Below the pieces are notes generated by a model. That model ran no database searches. It worked only from the letters and a program-made list of their open reading frames with translations, and was not told the DNA's origin. Positions 11,469-21,827 of a stretch of DNA of 64,000 bases are shown piece by piece. The stretch is from Lineus longissimus (lineage: Eukaryota; Nemertea; Pilidiophora; Heteronemertea; Lineidae). Within the stretch, counting starts at the first letter, position 1, and the number at the start of each line of letters is the position of its first letter. The translations under genes and the position numbers were made by a program. The DNA lies in NCBI RefSeq assembly GCF_910592395.1, contig NC_088326.1:5959001-6023000 (forward strand). The letters are read 5' to 3'.

Positions 11469-11622
11469 CACTAGTGTCCAGTGCCAAATCGTCGGAGCCA
11501 CTCAGATTGCTGGGTTAGGGGTTAGGGTTAAGGTTAGGGTTAGGGTTAGGGTTAGGGTTAGGGTTAGACGTGCATATCATACATGCAATACCCGTCCGAC
11601 GATTTGGCACTGGACGGACCTC
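11469..11622. mobile_element. MITE with telomere-like TTAGGG core, copy 2
   Basis: Same family as 9017-9166: CACTAGTGTCCAGTGCCAAA at the left and the complementary ATTTGGCACTGGACGGACC at the right. The core is an almost pure TTAGGG array of about eight units (11513-11568). TATA at 11465-11468 and 11623-11626 flanks it. The repeat it entered is also present without the insert, in opposite orientation, at 60108-60305 (there reading CTATACATGCTTCCC). Confidence 0.8.
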
Positions 11623-11815
11623 TATACATGCTTCCCAAAATTGGTGGCTTGCATTGGAACTAACTTTTTCCCCCTTGTCCGTCATTAAGGCATTCAAGTG
11701 TGTTGGTCAACCATGACTATCTCCTTTGTCCCTCCACCATAAGGCCTATAGTTTCCCCTTATTACATCACTATTTCGGACACACAGCGCCCCATTTCTGG
11801 AAAGGTGTATAGGCC
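11623..11815. repeat. Dispersed repeat, ~190 bp (pair with 60108-60305)
   Basis: Strongly similar to the complement of 60108-60305, for example CTTGTCCGTCATTAAGGC, AGTGTGTTGGTCAACCATG and CCTCCACCATAAGGCC. One copy lies inside a PLA2G4 intron. Function unknown; its left edge abuts the telomeric MITE. Confidence 0.7.
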
Positions 11816-12193
11816 GGGGTCATTCTAAGATTCCCGGGTCCTATATACGTGTAGGCCCTCTAACACCAGTTTGCTGCGGGCATCTAGGTCACTCGGTCTT
11901 TTTTTTGGCCAATTTTAGCACAAAATGTGCATTTGCGAGTCGCAATAAAGTTTCTTTTCAAGGTGAAACTATAACGTCATCCGGGGAATACTTTTACTAT
12001 TTGGGATTTTGGAGGAGTTCTGCTGTTTCTTAGATTGGCAAAAGTGAGTCACTATCAGAGAGTTTATTATAGATAGGCATGTACTGGCAACTGTCCAAAG
12101 AAGTCGGCGAAAACGTCGTTTTCATGGAGATTTTGGTCGAAGAGCCAATTGGCCGGAGCCTAAACATGCAGTCGTCGTTCAAAATGAACTTAC

Positions 12194-12223
12194 CACCGTG
12201 GGTGCTGTTACTCCATCATCCAT
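12194..12223 (-). CDS. Candidate first coding exon with strong Kozak context
   Basis: On the minus strand GCCGCCATGG surrounds an ATG at 12223. It is followed by ten codons (MDDGVTAPTV) and a consensus donor GTG|GTAAGTTC in phase 0. Start context and donor together suggest a real 5' exon of a gene running to lower coordinates. I cannot find its next exon, so this is a weak call that could be chance. Confidence 0.2.
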
Positions 12224-12639
12224 GGCGGCCTAGCATAGTATCATAACATTCGTATCTTGTCGATCACTGGAACTGGTCCCAGAATAACCCACGCCAGTAC
12301 TAATTCTCGTTCTGCTTTAGAGTATTAAAACTGACTGCCTCATCATCACCGTAGCTGCTGTATCCTTTCTCATCACCTATTAGTCCTATAGCAGGCAACT
12401 GGAATATCCCATTGCAAAGCAGAGCAAACAACTCAACATGTATCGTAGAACACAGCTTTTCCGGGTTCAGGCCATAATTGCTCTACATTGTATTGCACCT
12501 CGGGTATCTCACTGTGCTGAATAGCAAAGTATTGAATAAGTAGGTTGAATAACTTGGCGTTATTGTGTGTTCAAAGCAATGTGTTCGCTGAGCAATGTTT
12601 ACATGCCGGCCACGGTGGAGCAGGTGACGTCACACTGAC

Positions 12640-12880
12640 TTAAAGCGGATTTCGCACGACCAGCGCTTTAACCTACTTTCTACAACTCCCGGACGGTCAA
12701 AATGCACTTTTCTCATTTCCTGATTAAAAAGTAAGCTATACTCGGCCTGATGAACAAGTGGACAATAGGGCCTGCTATATGTTCCATTCAGAAACTCGCG
12801 TTTGACTTGATGATGCATCAATTGGTTTGATAACGACTGAGGCGCGGTGAAGGTATTGCTGCGTACGAAGTTCGCTTTAA
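12640..12880. mobile_element. TTAA-flanked MITE, copy 1
   Basis: Begins TTAAAGCGGATTTCGC and ends with the complementary GAAGTTCGCTTTAA. TTAA stands at both edges, as in piggyBac-type insertions. It shares internal phrases (TCAGAAACTC, GTTTGATAACGACT) with the copy at 19296-19563. The frames on both strands here are not genes. Confidence 0.6.
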
Positions 12881-13800
12881 ATTGCATTCATTATGGCGAT
12901 TTCAGAGCGAGAGAGCGGCGCGCCGCTGCATATACACTCCGGGCGCATTGGATTGGCCTCGTCCAGTCGCTAGGAGATCCAATTAGAATGACGCAATGGA
13001 CTGCCCGGGGAGTCTTGGATAATCATATGTAGGCCAGTATCGGATACTGTCTTAATTTGTCTTTGCTGTGATGACACATGACGTGACATGGCAGTGTGAT
13101 GCATGTACTATTATATTCACTAAGCCCTGAGGAATCAAAAAAGACACCACAGCCATTGTTAATAGTGAATGAAACCAGATTAATAACTTGGCCAAGGCAA
13201 GCCACTTGCCAGGTAGATTAGATAGGAAATCTGGGAACGGATAGGCGTATGGGTGTTTGTTTTATTTTCTCAGAGGTAAACTTATAGTTGGAAATATCGA
13301 AATGTACTTATTAAAATGATAGAGAAATTAACCAGAAAATCACCCTGAAAATTTGCTATGCGGCGAATTGGCATGAGCGGGTTCTATAACAGGAAATAAC
13401 TTTTTCTCCCCTTGAACCTCGTTACCATGCTAAATATTAATGTAGTATGTAGCAACAGTGTATGCTAAGTGACGAATCATTTCTGATGCCGAGGTTGAAG
13501 ATTACGCAAAATAAAATTATGCTTAAAAGGATTATGCTTATTCCAGTAATCCGATTTCACCATGGTGCAGGATGGATTCGCCATTTACCATTGTATATCG
13601 GAGATCTTTTTCGTTCGAGACTGCTTTTGTGGACTTGTAAATCAGTCCAGCTGTGATACTGCGTTTTGTGGATCTGTAAGTACCAAGTTTCGCCCCGGTA
13701 ATTACCAATAAGACTTATGCGTGATAAGCGAACAATGTTGATTGCTAACTAGGCAAGTGTTGGTCGAGACAAAACGAGAAGGATGTATTGGAAGATACAT
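12881..13800. other. No recognisable gene
   Basis: About 0.9 kb of unique-looking sequence with only short motif-free frames. I see no repeat family or RNA gene in it. Confidence 0.4.
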
Positions 13801-13815
13801 TGTACTCAACAGTTA

Positions 13816-14350
13816 TGATGACTGTCTGGAGTGGTGCTGTCATCTACCCTCAACCAGAAGAACCAGACATATTGTATGATTGTCTCAGAATGTTTCAAAC
13901 CTATTTCAAATAGTCAGTTATGAGGAGAACAGCGCTTTGGGCAGGACAACCTGGAAAGGCGCTATACAAATATATTATTGCATTGTATTGTAATGGTTTC
14001 TCTACAGTTCTACAGGTAGGTGACAAGTTCAAGTTGAAGTCTCTAACTACATTACATAGTACATAGAGGGCGATTACAAAAACTACAGTTTGACAAAAAT
14101 ACAACTTTCAAACTTAATAACCTATACACAATATACATACAAGATGGAGATGACCAAGTTTATGGTTACAACTACATGCACTAGAATATTTAGGGATGTT
14201 TGGAAGATGACATATACTTTGAGCGCAAGCTAATTTCAACCGGTCAGTTAAACATTTGGTGGTATTTCAAAGCCTTTGTGACTGTCTGGGGTGGTGCTGC
14301 CATCTACTCTTAATCAGCAGTACCAAACATCTTGCGCGATTGTCTCTTAA
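13816..14350. repeat. Pair of ~70-bp direct repeats
   Basis: The phrase GACTGTCTGGAGTGGTGCTG with following ATCTACCCTCAACCAG (13820-13890) recurs at 14279-14350 as GACTGTCTGGGGTGGTGCTG with ATCTACTCTTAATCAG. About 390 bp lies between them, including a LINE/SINE-type tail. This is a local duplication or the two ends of an unknown element. Confidence 0.55.
13925..13995 (+). repeat. LINE/SINE 3'-tail fragment
   Basis: AGCGCTTTGGGCAGGACAAC then GGAAAGGCGCTATACAAATA forms the GCGC...GCGCTATA hairpin plus ATTGCATTGTATTG tail common at the 3' ends of invertebrate CR1/L2-type elements and their SINEs. A relative is at 55053-55125. Confidence 0.5.
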
Positions 14351-14359
14351 GGGCCCTGT

Positions 14360-15660
14360 ACACAATTAACTTTCACATACATTCCCTGTACATTCTATGT
14401 ACATACATTTTCCTGATGTAAAAAAATTCAATGCTGTGTTTTTTTCAAACTTTCCATGAGCATAGTCATATATCTTGACAACGTCTGAATTTAAAACAGT
14501 TCCAATGATTCTAATTTGTGTAATTGACATTTGTCTGAGACATGTCAGAATTTGACACGTTGTGGAGCCATGTTTACCGCCTCCAAGACCATGTCATTCC
14601 ACCCAGGAGTTCCTATTTCAAAATCGACCTGTAGTGTGTTAGTGTGTAGTGTGTTAGTTAACATTCTTCCAAATCAAAAAATCCTAATATCATGTTTACA
14701 AACCAAAAAACTAACATTCCACACCTTAGTCAAGCATGACAGGGCCTTTTTAGCATTTTATTACATTTGACCCATGATCTCACTGAACAGTTGATAGTGA
14801 TCTCAGCCCTTAATGGTTTCTCGAAAGGTCTCAACAGGCATGTGTTTGGCCTGAGTGGTGCAGCCATTCAAGCCATTCATGTCTTGTCGGAGGACCGCGT
14901 CCGAGGTGGAATCGGTGTCCTCGAGGAGGAAACGACGCAACATCAATATCATGAATTTGCCAAGAAGTATTGAAGAATTGTCCCATAAAGTTGGGGTTTT
15001 GGCACCAGTTGTGCCGCCTTGTTCGATTTAGCCAGTGGAAGGGACAACTGTGATGTAAGTGTCGATGTGAAGGAAAGAAATATGTGTATGGTACCCCATA
15101 GTTTGGCTGTGTAAGTGGTGTTTAGGCAGAAGTGCCTCAGTTATCTGGGGGTGGTTCGAGGTTTTCCCGCCACCAACTTAAAAAGCAAGTATTTCTCTGC
15201 TACTCGTAATTTTAATAGATTAATTACCCATTTTGAGGGTGCAGGCGATCTTTATGAACGCTTAGTGTATAGACATTGCCAGTCAGTGCATTTTATTGTG
15301 GTTTATTTGGTAATTTGGGACCAGTGGATATCAGTTTTAGTTTGTCGTCCTTCTCGTAGGTGTCACTACCGTACGGTGTGAAATATGTTGTCTTCAGTTG
15401 TGACGTGGACTATGGAGACAGTTTATAATTTGTATGTCAAGTTTGTTTACTTAGGGGTTTTTATTTTTGTATTTCCAGTTAAACCGTCATTGTAAGATCG
15501 TTATCAGGAATAAAGGGGTCCGCCAATGAGGGGTAACATGGGGTGTCAAGTGTTCAATCCTGTCTACAGTCGAGTTTGTTTAAGTTGTGAGCCACAACAT
15601 CGTTTAAATCACGTTCCAGTAACAGTACTGTAGTGTACCACAAGTCAAGGTTGCAACATA
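14360..15660. other. No clear gene; possible retroelement leader
   Basis: About 1.3 kb. A 68-codon frame at 14767-14973 and an 88-codon frame at 15115-15381 have no motif I recognise. Because a gag-like relic follows at 15673, this stretch could be the leader or LTR of that element. I find no second LTR copy in the window to prove it. Confidence 0.3.
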
Positions 15661-15672
15661 GATGGACTAGAT

Positions 15673-16440
15673 ATGCTTATGTCGGATGAATCGTTACATC
15701 GGTGGTTCCAAAGCACGCAGAAAGAAATGAACGTCATTGCACGTGAACTGCAAGAGACCAGTGCTACAACCCCTGGGCTGAGAAATGTCGGCATTAGCCT
15801 CATCGCTCATGCAGAACTAAATCAGCCAGAACATCAACAGATCACCCAGATCCACTCAAGGAGGTGGAAACTCCGTCGGTTAGTTCGACTAAACGTAAAT
15901 CACCAAGGCCAAGGCCACTGCCACCTGAACAACAACCGGGTTCAGTTGATCAGTTTAAAGAAGAGTTTCATAAATTACAGAGTCGTGTCGAATCGGACGG
16001 TGGTTTAGGTAGGCAAACAAGCCGTATTGAACGTTATGTGAACACTGGAGAGCTTAGTAAATGAAATAAAAGCTGAACGGCTGTACAATGTACTAACACC
16101 CACAGTTGGTGACCAAACGACAGTGACAACGGTCCCAAAGGATGTGCCGGATGTGTGCGAAGGAGCTCAGGGACCCGCTATCCCTGATCCTGCCTTGAAC
16201 CCTGAATCAGGACTTAATAGCAGTTCAGCGTAGTTCGTAGATACCATGGAACAGTTAGCCGTGAAGTCAGCATTACCTCCCTTTGCAAGTGCTCCTTTTC
16301 CGCCCCTATCTACCTCCCTCAAATTGTCGAGTGAAATGTTCTCGCTGTTCCGCTGATGACAGCCATGCCGGTGTAACATCTGTGGTTGTTCCCCATGTTT
16401 CAGTGTTTCCAAACAATAGGCAGCTAGAGAGACCATGACT
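15673..16440 (+). pseudogene. Gag-like coiled-coil relic
   Basis: A frame opening at 15673 (MLMSDESLHRWFQSTQKEMN) shifts by one near 15860. It then runs through STKRKSPRPRPLPPEQQ and VDQFKEEFHKLQSRVESDG. After stops and shifts near 16060 it continues with EIKAERLYNVLTPTVGDQTT and, near 16245, a fragment rich in Pro/Ser/Leu. The order (charged coiled coil, Pro-rich linker, Leu-rich segment) resembles retrotransposon gag, perhaps DIRS- or gypsy-type. No protease, polymerase or zinc knuckle follows, so the class is unresolved. It is broken by at least two frameshifts and several stops. Confidence 0.3.
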
Positions 16441-17059
16441 TTTCAATAGGGGGGATACACAGAAAAACTCGTCAATCTATTTTTGAGCGTTCCCAAACAA
16501 TGAGGGGAAACACTCAAAAACAGAAACACTCAAAAACATTACACCGGCATGATCAGTTTAAAGCGGATGACGAATATTTCGTCCACGCCGCGATCGTGCA
16601 TCTATCAACTGATGTCAACAAAACTACTGACAGTAATGAATCCCAGCTGAATATTCTATACATTGACGTAGAAACATCACAATGGTCTGCAGCCGAAACC
16701 TCCGATCGAAAAGCATCTTCAAAAATCTTTTGTGCTACGTTGTTGACTGGTAATAAACATGTTAAAAGTCTCCCCAGTTTCTTTCAAGCCTGACATTGCT
16801 TTCCCGAAATAAACCAGGGCTGGGTTGTTGGAAGCTTCACTATATGGTTTGGCGGGCGCTGAACTACCGGCAACATAGCCTTCCACCAAGTTTGCTCCGT
16901 TAGGCCTGTCGCGCTGCAATCGCTATAAATGCCACCGCCTACCATGAGTGGCCGCCAAGTAGAGTTCGGTCACTAATACTTAGCGGTTGTATTGAGAAAC
17001 CGGGGGCATAGGTTGCTTTTACGTGCACAGACATGTTTTTCTCTGTTTCCCCATATTCA

Positions 17060-17335
17060 AAGTATAAATTATAATTATGATCAGAGAGTTCTCTATATAA
17101 AGCGCTTTTCACTGTGCTATCTACTGTCTCCAATCGCTTTTACAATAACAATCACTATTACCCATCCTATCCAGGAGCCTTTCCGGGGAACCAAGGGCGA
17201 CGCCCAATCTTACGCACGCACATACATTTCAGGCCAGTTGAGAACTACAAAGTGGCCCTGGCCTGGTATCTAACCCAGGACTTACCCGACGCAAGGCCGA
17301 CGCTTAACTGTTGTGCCACCGCGCTACCTGTCCAA
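17060..17335 (-). mobile_element. tRNA-derived SINE
   Basis: Read on the minus strand it begins CAGGTAGCGCGGTGGCACAA. This holds an A-box-like GTGGCACAACAGTTAAGCG, followed about 40 bp later by a B-box-like GGGTTAGATACC. A ~170-bp unique body follows, ending GTGAAAAGCGCTTTATATAG. The order A box, B box, body, GCGCTTTATA tail is that of a tRNA-derived SINE. It is too diverged to be a tRNA gene, and no acceptor-stem pairing is preserved. Confidence 0.65.
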
Positions 17336-17555
17336 TTTTCTGTCAGGAAACAATGAAAAATGAGGAACCACCAAATTCGCTACAACGGTCTGACCAAAAA
17401 CAATATTCCCAAGTGAACAAACTTTTCATTCTTTTGCTAAATTACAATTATTTTCTAATTTGATAGATTCATTTTGCAGTCATGGTCACGGTTACTAATT
17501 ACAACTGTCACTGCCATTGTTACCATTGTTGAATATGTAAAACTTTCTCTTTGTG

Positions 17556-18587
17556 TTAGATGTAAATTTTCGCTTTCAATGTATGACCTTTCCTGAATTT
17601 GTATTTCTTCGGCCAACGTATCAGCCGATTCTTTTCGTCGACGAAGAATAAAAATGCAGCTTGGCCAACGACGGTAGAGATGAGCCGAAGTCTGGCTTTG
17701 ATGGAAAATGCTAGAGCTGATGACTTGTCCCTGCACGAATCCGCTTCGAGCATATACAGCTTTTCAATTCTGCGTTTGCCAGATTCTAGATAGCAATTGC
17801 CGCAACCGTACTGTCTTGAAGTAACGCCAATAATATTTGTTCCAAATATCCTGGCAAAAGTAATTGTTCTTAACCTATTCTCCTCAAGTTGAATCATTCG
17901 CACCGTATTGTACATGTATTTTCTTTCCGTTATGGTTATTTTGAAAGGTTTGAATGTAAACTCGAATACGTTTCCTTCAGAGTCAAACTGAGGATAAAGA
18001 AGCGAGACGGAAAACAACGTTGATAAAAAACCTGTTGCATACTTTGCTCCTCCGAGAGATTTTAAGAAATTAAGTTTCAGGGCAACACCAAGATTTCTGA
18101 TACTGAACAAGTTCAAAGAAGTGACAAACGTTTTTAAACCAAGGAGATAGGTTAGTGCAAAGACGACTATATTCCTATTAACTGTAAACTGAAGATATCG
18201 AAATGTTGAATTACCGGGGCCACGACTACTTCTGAAGTTGTTGTACGGTAGCAACAATTGTTGGCGGTTGCGTCCATCTAAACTAAATGCAGGTGCTTGT
18301 AGGTCATATTGCTGCCACTGCAGTGCGTCAAGCTGGCAAATACCGATAACCCCGTCCTCATATTCGCCAGCAATAGCAACGAGATTCTTTATGAAGAAAT
18401 TGTGCTTTAATGTATATGGCGACTTATCATTTTCTTGTGAAAATACATAAACATTGAAAGTTGATGTCACTACGCTTCGGATAGGAGCTATACCGACAAA
18501 GCACTTCAGCTTCAAGTGGTAGTACCAATTGGAAGTCCAGACTGGATATTGTCCTTTGATACTTGGACTGTAGCTGTGCTGGTATTT
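17556..18587 (-). CDS. Unrecognised 3'-terminal exon (~343 codons)
   Basis: The longest uninterrupted frame in the window outside repeats. It is open from a likely acceptor (TAACTCCAG|AAATACC) at 18588 to a stop at 17556, about 343 codons; the first internal Met is at 18515. The protein is rich in aromatic and beta-branched residues, with stretches such as YLQFTVNRNIVVFALTYLLG and LNFLKSLGGAKYATGF, six cysteines and no transmembrane helix that I would trust. I do not recognise the family. The acceptor is phase 0, which fits the phase-0 donor of the PAN-like exon 3.2 kb upstream on the same strand (21828). The two may belong to one secreted or cell-surface protein. The intervening intron would contain a foldback element, a MITE and a LINE tail. 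It could alternatively be a lineage-specific or transposon-encoded protein. Confidence 0.45.
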   Translation of the reverse strand, partial: KYQHSYSPSIKGQYPVWTSNWYYHLKLKCFVGIAPIRSVVTSTFNVYVFSQENDKSPYTLKHNFFIKNLVAIAGEYEDGVIGICQLDALQWQQYDLQAPAFSLDGRNRQQLLLPYNNFRSSRGPGNSTFRYLQFTVNRNIVVFALTYLLGLKTFVTSLNLFSIRNLGVALKLNFLKSLGGAKYATGFLSTLFSVSLLYPQFDSEGNVFEFTFKPFKITITERKYMYNTVRMIQLEENRLRTITFARIFGTNIIGVTSRQYGCGNCYLESGKRRIEKLYMLEADSCRDKSSALAFSIKARLRLISTVVGQAAFLFFVDEKNRLIRWPKKYKFRKGHTLKAKIYI

Positions 18588-19009
18588 CTGGAGTTACGAA
18601 ATACTGTTAATGTTATATAGTTCGTTGTCCATCTGCAATAAAGTTAGAGGTGATAAATGAATGATAAGCACTAACTGCACATTATCTAGTACGAGGTACC
18701 GAATTCTGAAAACAATGTTTTTGGGCCCAATGGCTATCGATCATATTATATTGGCTGGATGTTGTTTCGTTTTTGTCACATAATATATATATATGCCTAA
18801 AATGGCTGCCTAGTTTAGTAATGGATTTCGCACTATGACAAATAGGTATATATATGTATCTGCTTTATCTTAAAGGAATAGGCGGCTTTTTATTGCTTAG
18901 CAGTATGTTTGTTCTTCTGGTTAATCAGTAAACTATTTTTCTGAACGTGTGTGATGCTTTTCCAATTTTGTTTCATCTCTTAGATATTAGAAAAACGCGT
19001 TATTCATTT

Positions 19010-19110
19010 TTTTAGTGGGCACAAGTCCTGGCTCGAAAGGCCATTCCCACCAGGTGAATGCGCGCCGAGATCCGAGTTCACGTCTCCCCATCCTGAGATC
19101 AGGTTTTTGC
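19010..19110 (+). mobile_element. Possible tRNA-derived SINE head
   Basis: TGGGCACAAGTCCTGGC resembles an A box, and 40 bp on GATCCGAGTTCACGTCTCCC resembles a B box with its T-arm. No complete cloverleaf can be drawn. Weak call. Confidence 0.25.
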
Positions 19111-19295
19111 TATACCCCTACCTCGTATACAAAACCCTCAGAAAAAACACGTTCCTAACGTTTTGATTCTTCAGTCTTCATCGATTTTTTGCTCTCAAAC
19201 ATTCTGTTAAAGTGTTTTTGTATATTTATTACGAAATGAAACAAACTTGCGGCGGGGGACACGCAATCCAAGAAAGAGCCTTCGATAACTTAAGT

Positions 19296-19563
19296 TTAAA
19301 AGCGGACTTCGCCATACTACCGCCGATTCAGCCTACTGTTTATCGTACTTTTTCTCGGGCGTTAAAAAAATTAACCTACTTAATTCCTGTTCAAAAGTAT
19401 GATGCGGATCAGTTACTCTATTAAGGATAGATCATGTGGACTATTAGGCTTCCACTCAGAAACTCTCGTTTAAGCTGATGACGGTTATTCTAAGATCGCT
19501 TTGATAATGACTTTGGCGTGGGAAGGGCATTGTGCATGTTGCTCGAGCAAAAGCCGCTTTTAA
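19296..19563. mobile_element. TTAA-flanked MITE, copy 2
   Basis: Bounded by TTAA with ends AAGCGGACTTCGC and the complementary AAAGCCGCTT. It is homologous to the copy at 12640-12880 in the same orientation. The perfect TTAA|AAGCGG...CCGCTT|TTAA arrangement supports a piggyBac-type non-autonomous element. Confidence 0.65.
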
Positions 19564-19744
19564 TACAGAGCGACGCTCTGATTGGGCGTTTTTACCTGCC
19601 GCTATACCCCACAAAAAGACATGGTGTTTGAAATGTCGATAGGCGGAGTATATCTAAAACCACTGATTACGTCAGCATGAGGATGACGTCATCCTGGCCC
19701 GCTAGTAATACGACGCAGCGTCATTTCCATAGTCGCAGTAGCGG

Positions 19745-20912
19745 TTTATGCCACATTCGCCTAATCCTTTTTCGCCTAATCCACATTCGCCTAAAAAATT
19801 CCACATTCGCCTGTTCCACTTTCGCCTAATCCACATTCGCCTATTCCTTTTTCGCCTAATCTACATTTGCCTAATTCCATTTTCGCCTAATTCCTTTCTC
19901 GCCTATTCCTTTTTCGCCTAATTACACTTTCGCCTAATTCCACATTCGCCTATTCCTTTTTCGCTTAATTCCTTTTTCGCCTAATTCCATATTCGCCTAA
20001 CAGGTACCACCCCTATCACTTGGACCCTTCCAGTCAAAGGGGTTAAGATTCCTGTGCCAGGTGTTAGGGTTGGGGGGAGGGATTTTGAGCTATACGGTAG
20101 ACTCTTTTTTTAAAAATCACCGGCTCATTATTTTCATAATCGAGTCCCAAGGTATAGACTATGGAGAGTAGAATTTTTAAGTGATGCGGGGGATCTCTGA
20201 ATATCAGGTCCTGTTACTAAGGGGTTGCCCTAACTTGATGGGGGGGGGGGGGGGGTTAGTGGATGGGGGTCGGAGGGTTTATTGCTAGTAACTGATGCTT
20301 TTCAACCCAGAAAAAAGAAGTGTGCGCATTAATGTACTATTCATAATCTTTTTGACATTAATCAAATCAAGATATATGATCGATTCCATCTCAGTTTGTT
20401 TAGACAGGTAAAAGCATCAGTAAAAGCATCAGCACAAATTATGTAAGACAAACAAATAATTGATGATTCATCATTTATTCAAAGGGGTGGAAATCCTGTC
20501 AACCCAAGCTAAGACCACTTAACTTGAGTGATGGCCTTTGGAAAAGGAATGGTTCATTTTATGGATAACCCAAGCTAAGATCACTGAACCAAGGAAATGG
20601 CTTTTTGAAAAGGAATGGTCCATATTATGAATAAGAATATTCCATAACCCAAGTTAAGATCACTGACCATCAGAGATGGTATTTTGGAAGGACCCATTTT
20701 ATGTGTCACAGGGGCTTAGGTATATGCCAAAATTAGGCGAATATGGAATAGGCGAAAAACGATTAGGCGAGAAAGGAATTGGCGAAAATGGAATAAGGCG
20801 AAAGGGGAATTAGGCGAATGTGGAATGTGGATTAGGTGAAAAAGGTTTAGGCGAAAAAGGTTTAGGCGAATGTGGATTAGGCGAAAGTGGATTAGGCGAA
20901 TGTGGAAGATAC
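19745..20912. mobile_element. Foldback element with arms made of TTCGCCTAAT repeats
   Basis: The left arm (about 19750-20000) is ~17 degenerate copies of a 14-16 bp unit, CCACATTCGCCTAAT alternating with CCTTTTTCGCCTAAT. The right arm (about 20730-20910) is the same repeat inverted (GGATTAGGCGAATGTGG). The middle has a 16-base G run (20240-20255) and three ~66-bp tandem units (AACCCAAGCTAAGA, GGAATGGTCCAT) at 20495-20700. An 11-bp direct repeat CGCAGTAGCGG flanks it at 19734-19744 and 20913-20923, probably the target duplication. There is no transposase. Confidence 0.8.
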
Positions 20913-21309
20913 CGCAGTAGCGGGTTCAACAAGCGCCATCACTGTGACGTCGGAAAATCAATATGTACACCAAGACGTCACACGGCAGATCCATGGCTTG
21001 AGGAAGTGCATTGCAAATGCATCGTTCCAAAGGAAAGGATCGACGCATGGAGAGCTTACTTTGGTAAAATTAGAGTGAACATCGGAAAAGCGTGATATTT
21101 CAGTCAGATTATTTTTTTCCTTTTTTCTGCAATTTGTTGATAGAAACTACTAATGTAGAATAGGATGTGATTGGGTAGCCGACAGCAGGGTAATATTGCG
21201 CTTAATACCAATGGTCGTTTAAGGAGCTTAGGACCACATGAGGAATTACTTACAATATTCAGTTTGTCTATCTTGCTTATACAATTTGACACTTTTAAAC
21301 TCATGCTGT

Positions 21310-21560
21310 AACTATCATCACTGTTATATGTTAATATGGTATCGCCTTGAGACTTTTGGTGGCAGAAGCTTTACAGTTTATGCCAGCAAATTATGGAACT
21401 CGCTGGACACTAACACCCGCAACAGCTCCACCGTCAGCGAGTTCAAAAGAAGATTAAAAACCAAACTATTTGAACAGTGTTTTTGTTAAGCGCAGCTGAG
21501 CAATTTTTCTAATTGGATTTTGCGCTATATAAATGCTATTTGTATGCTATTTTGTATGTA
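21310..21560 (+). mobile_element. LINE 3' end (reverse transcriptase C-terminus)
   Basis: A frame ending at the stop at 21487-21489 contains GGRSFTVYASKLWNSLDT and then TVSEFKRRLKTKLFEQ. This is the typical last ~50 residues of CR1-type LINE reverse transcriptases. It is followed by the 3' structure TTAAGCGCAGCTGAGCA and TTTGCGCTATATAAATGC and a TATGTATG-rich tail. 5'-truncated and inactive. Confidence 0.75.
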
Positions 21561-21827
21561 TGTAATAACATTGATACAAATAACAGCATGAGTTTATAAA
21601 ACTGTCCTTTCTTTGAAGGCAATTAGCCTTTAGGCCTTCCTCAAGTTCCCAAATCTTACAATTCATCTTTCAGGAACTACAACAATGACCCGAATGAAAT
21701 CATTGCTAATTTTAAAAAAGCCCCAAATTAAATCATATTGCTATATTATTCTTTGGTTCTTCAAATCTAGTAGCCAAATTTGTAAATTTAGATATCCTGA
21801 AACGAAAAAGCGGTATTATACATGTAC

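Noticed and set aside
11513-11568. TTAGGG array as a chromosome end
   Set aside because: Short, flanked by MITE termini and by unique sequence on both sides. Interstitial, not a telomere.
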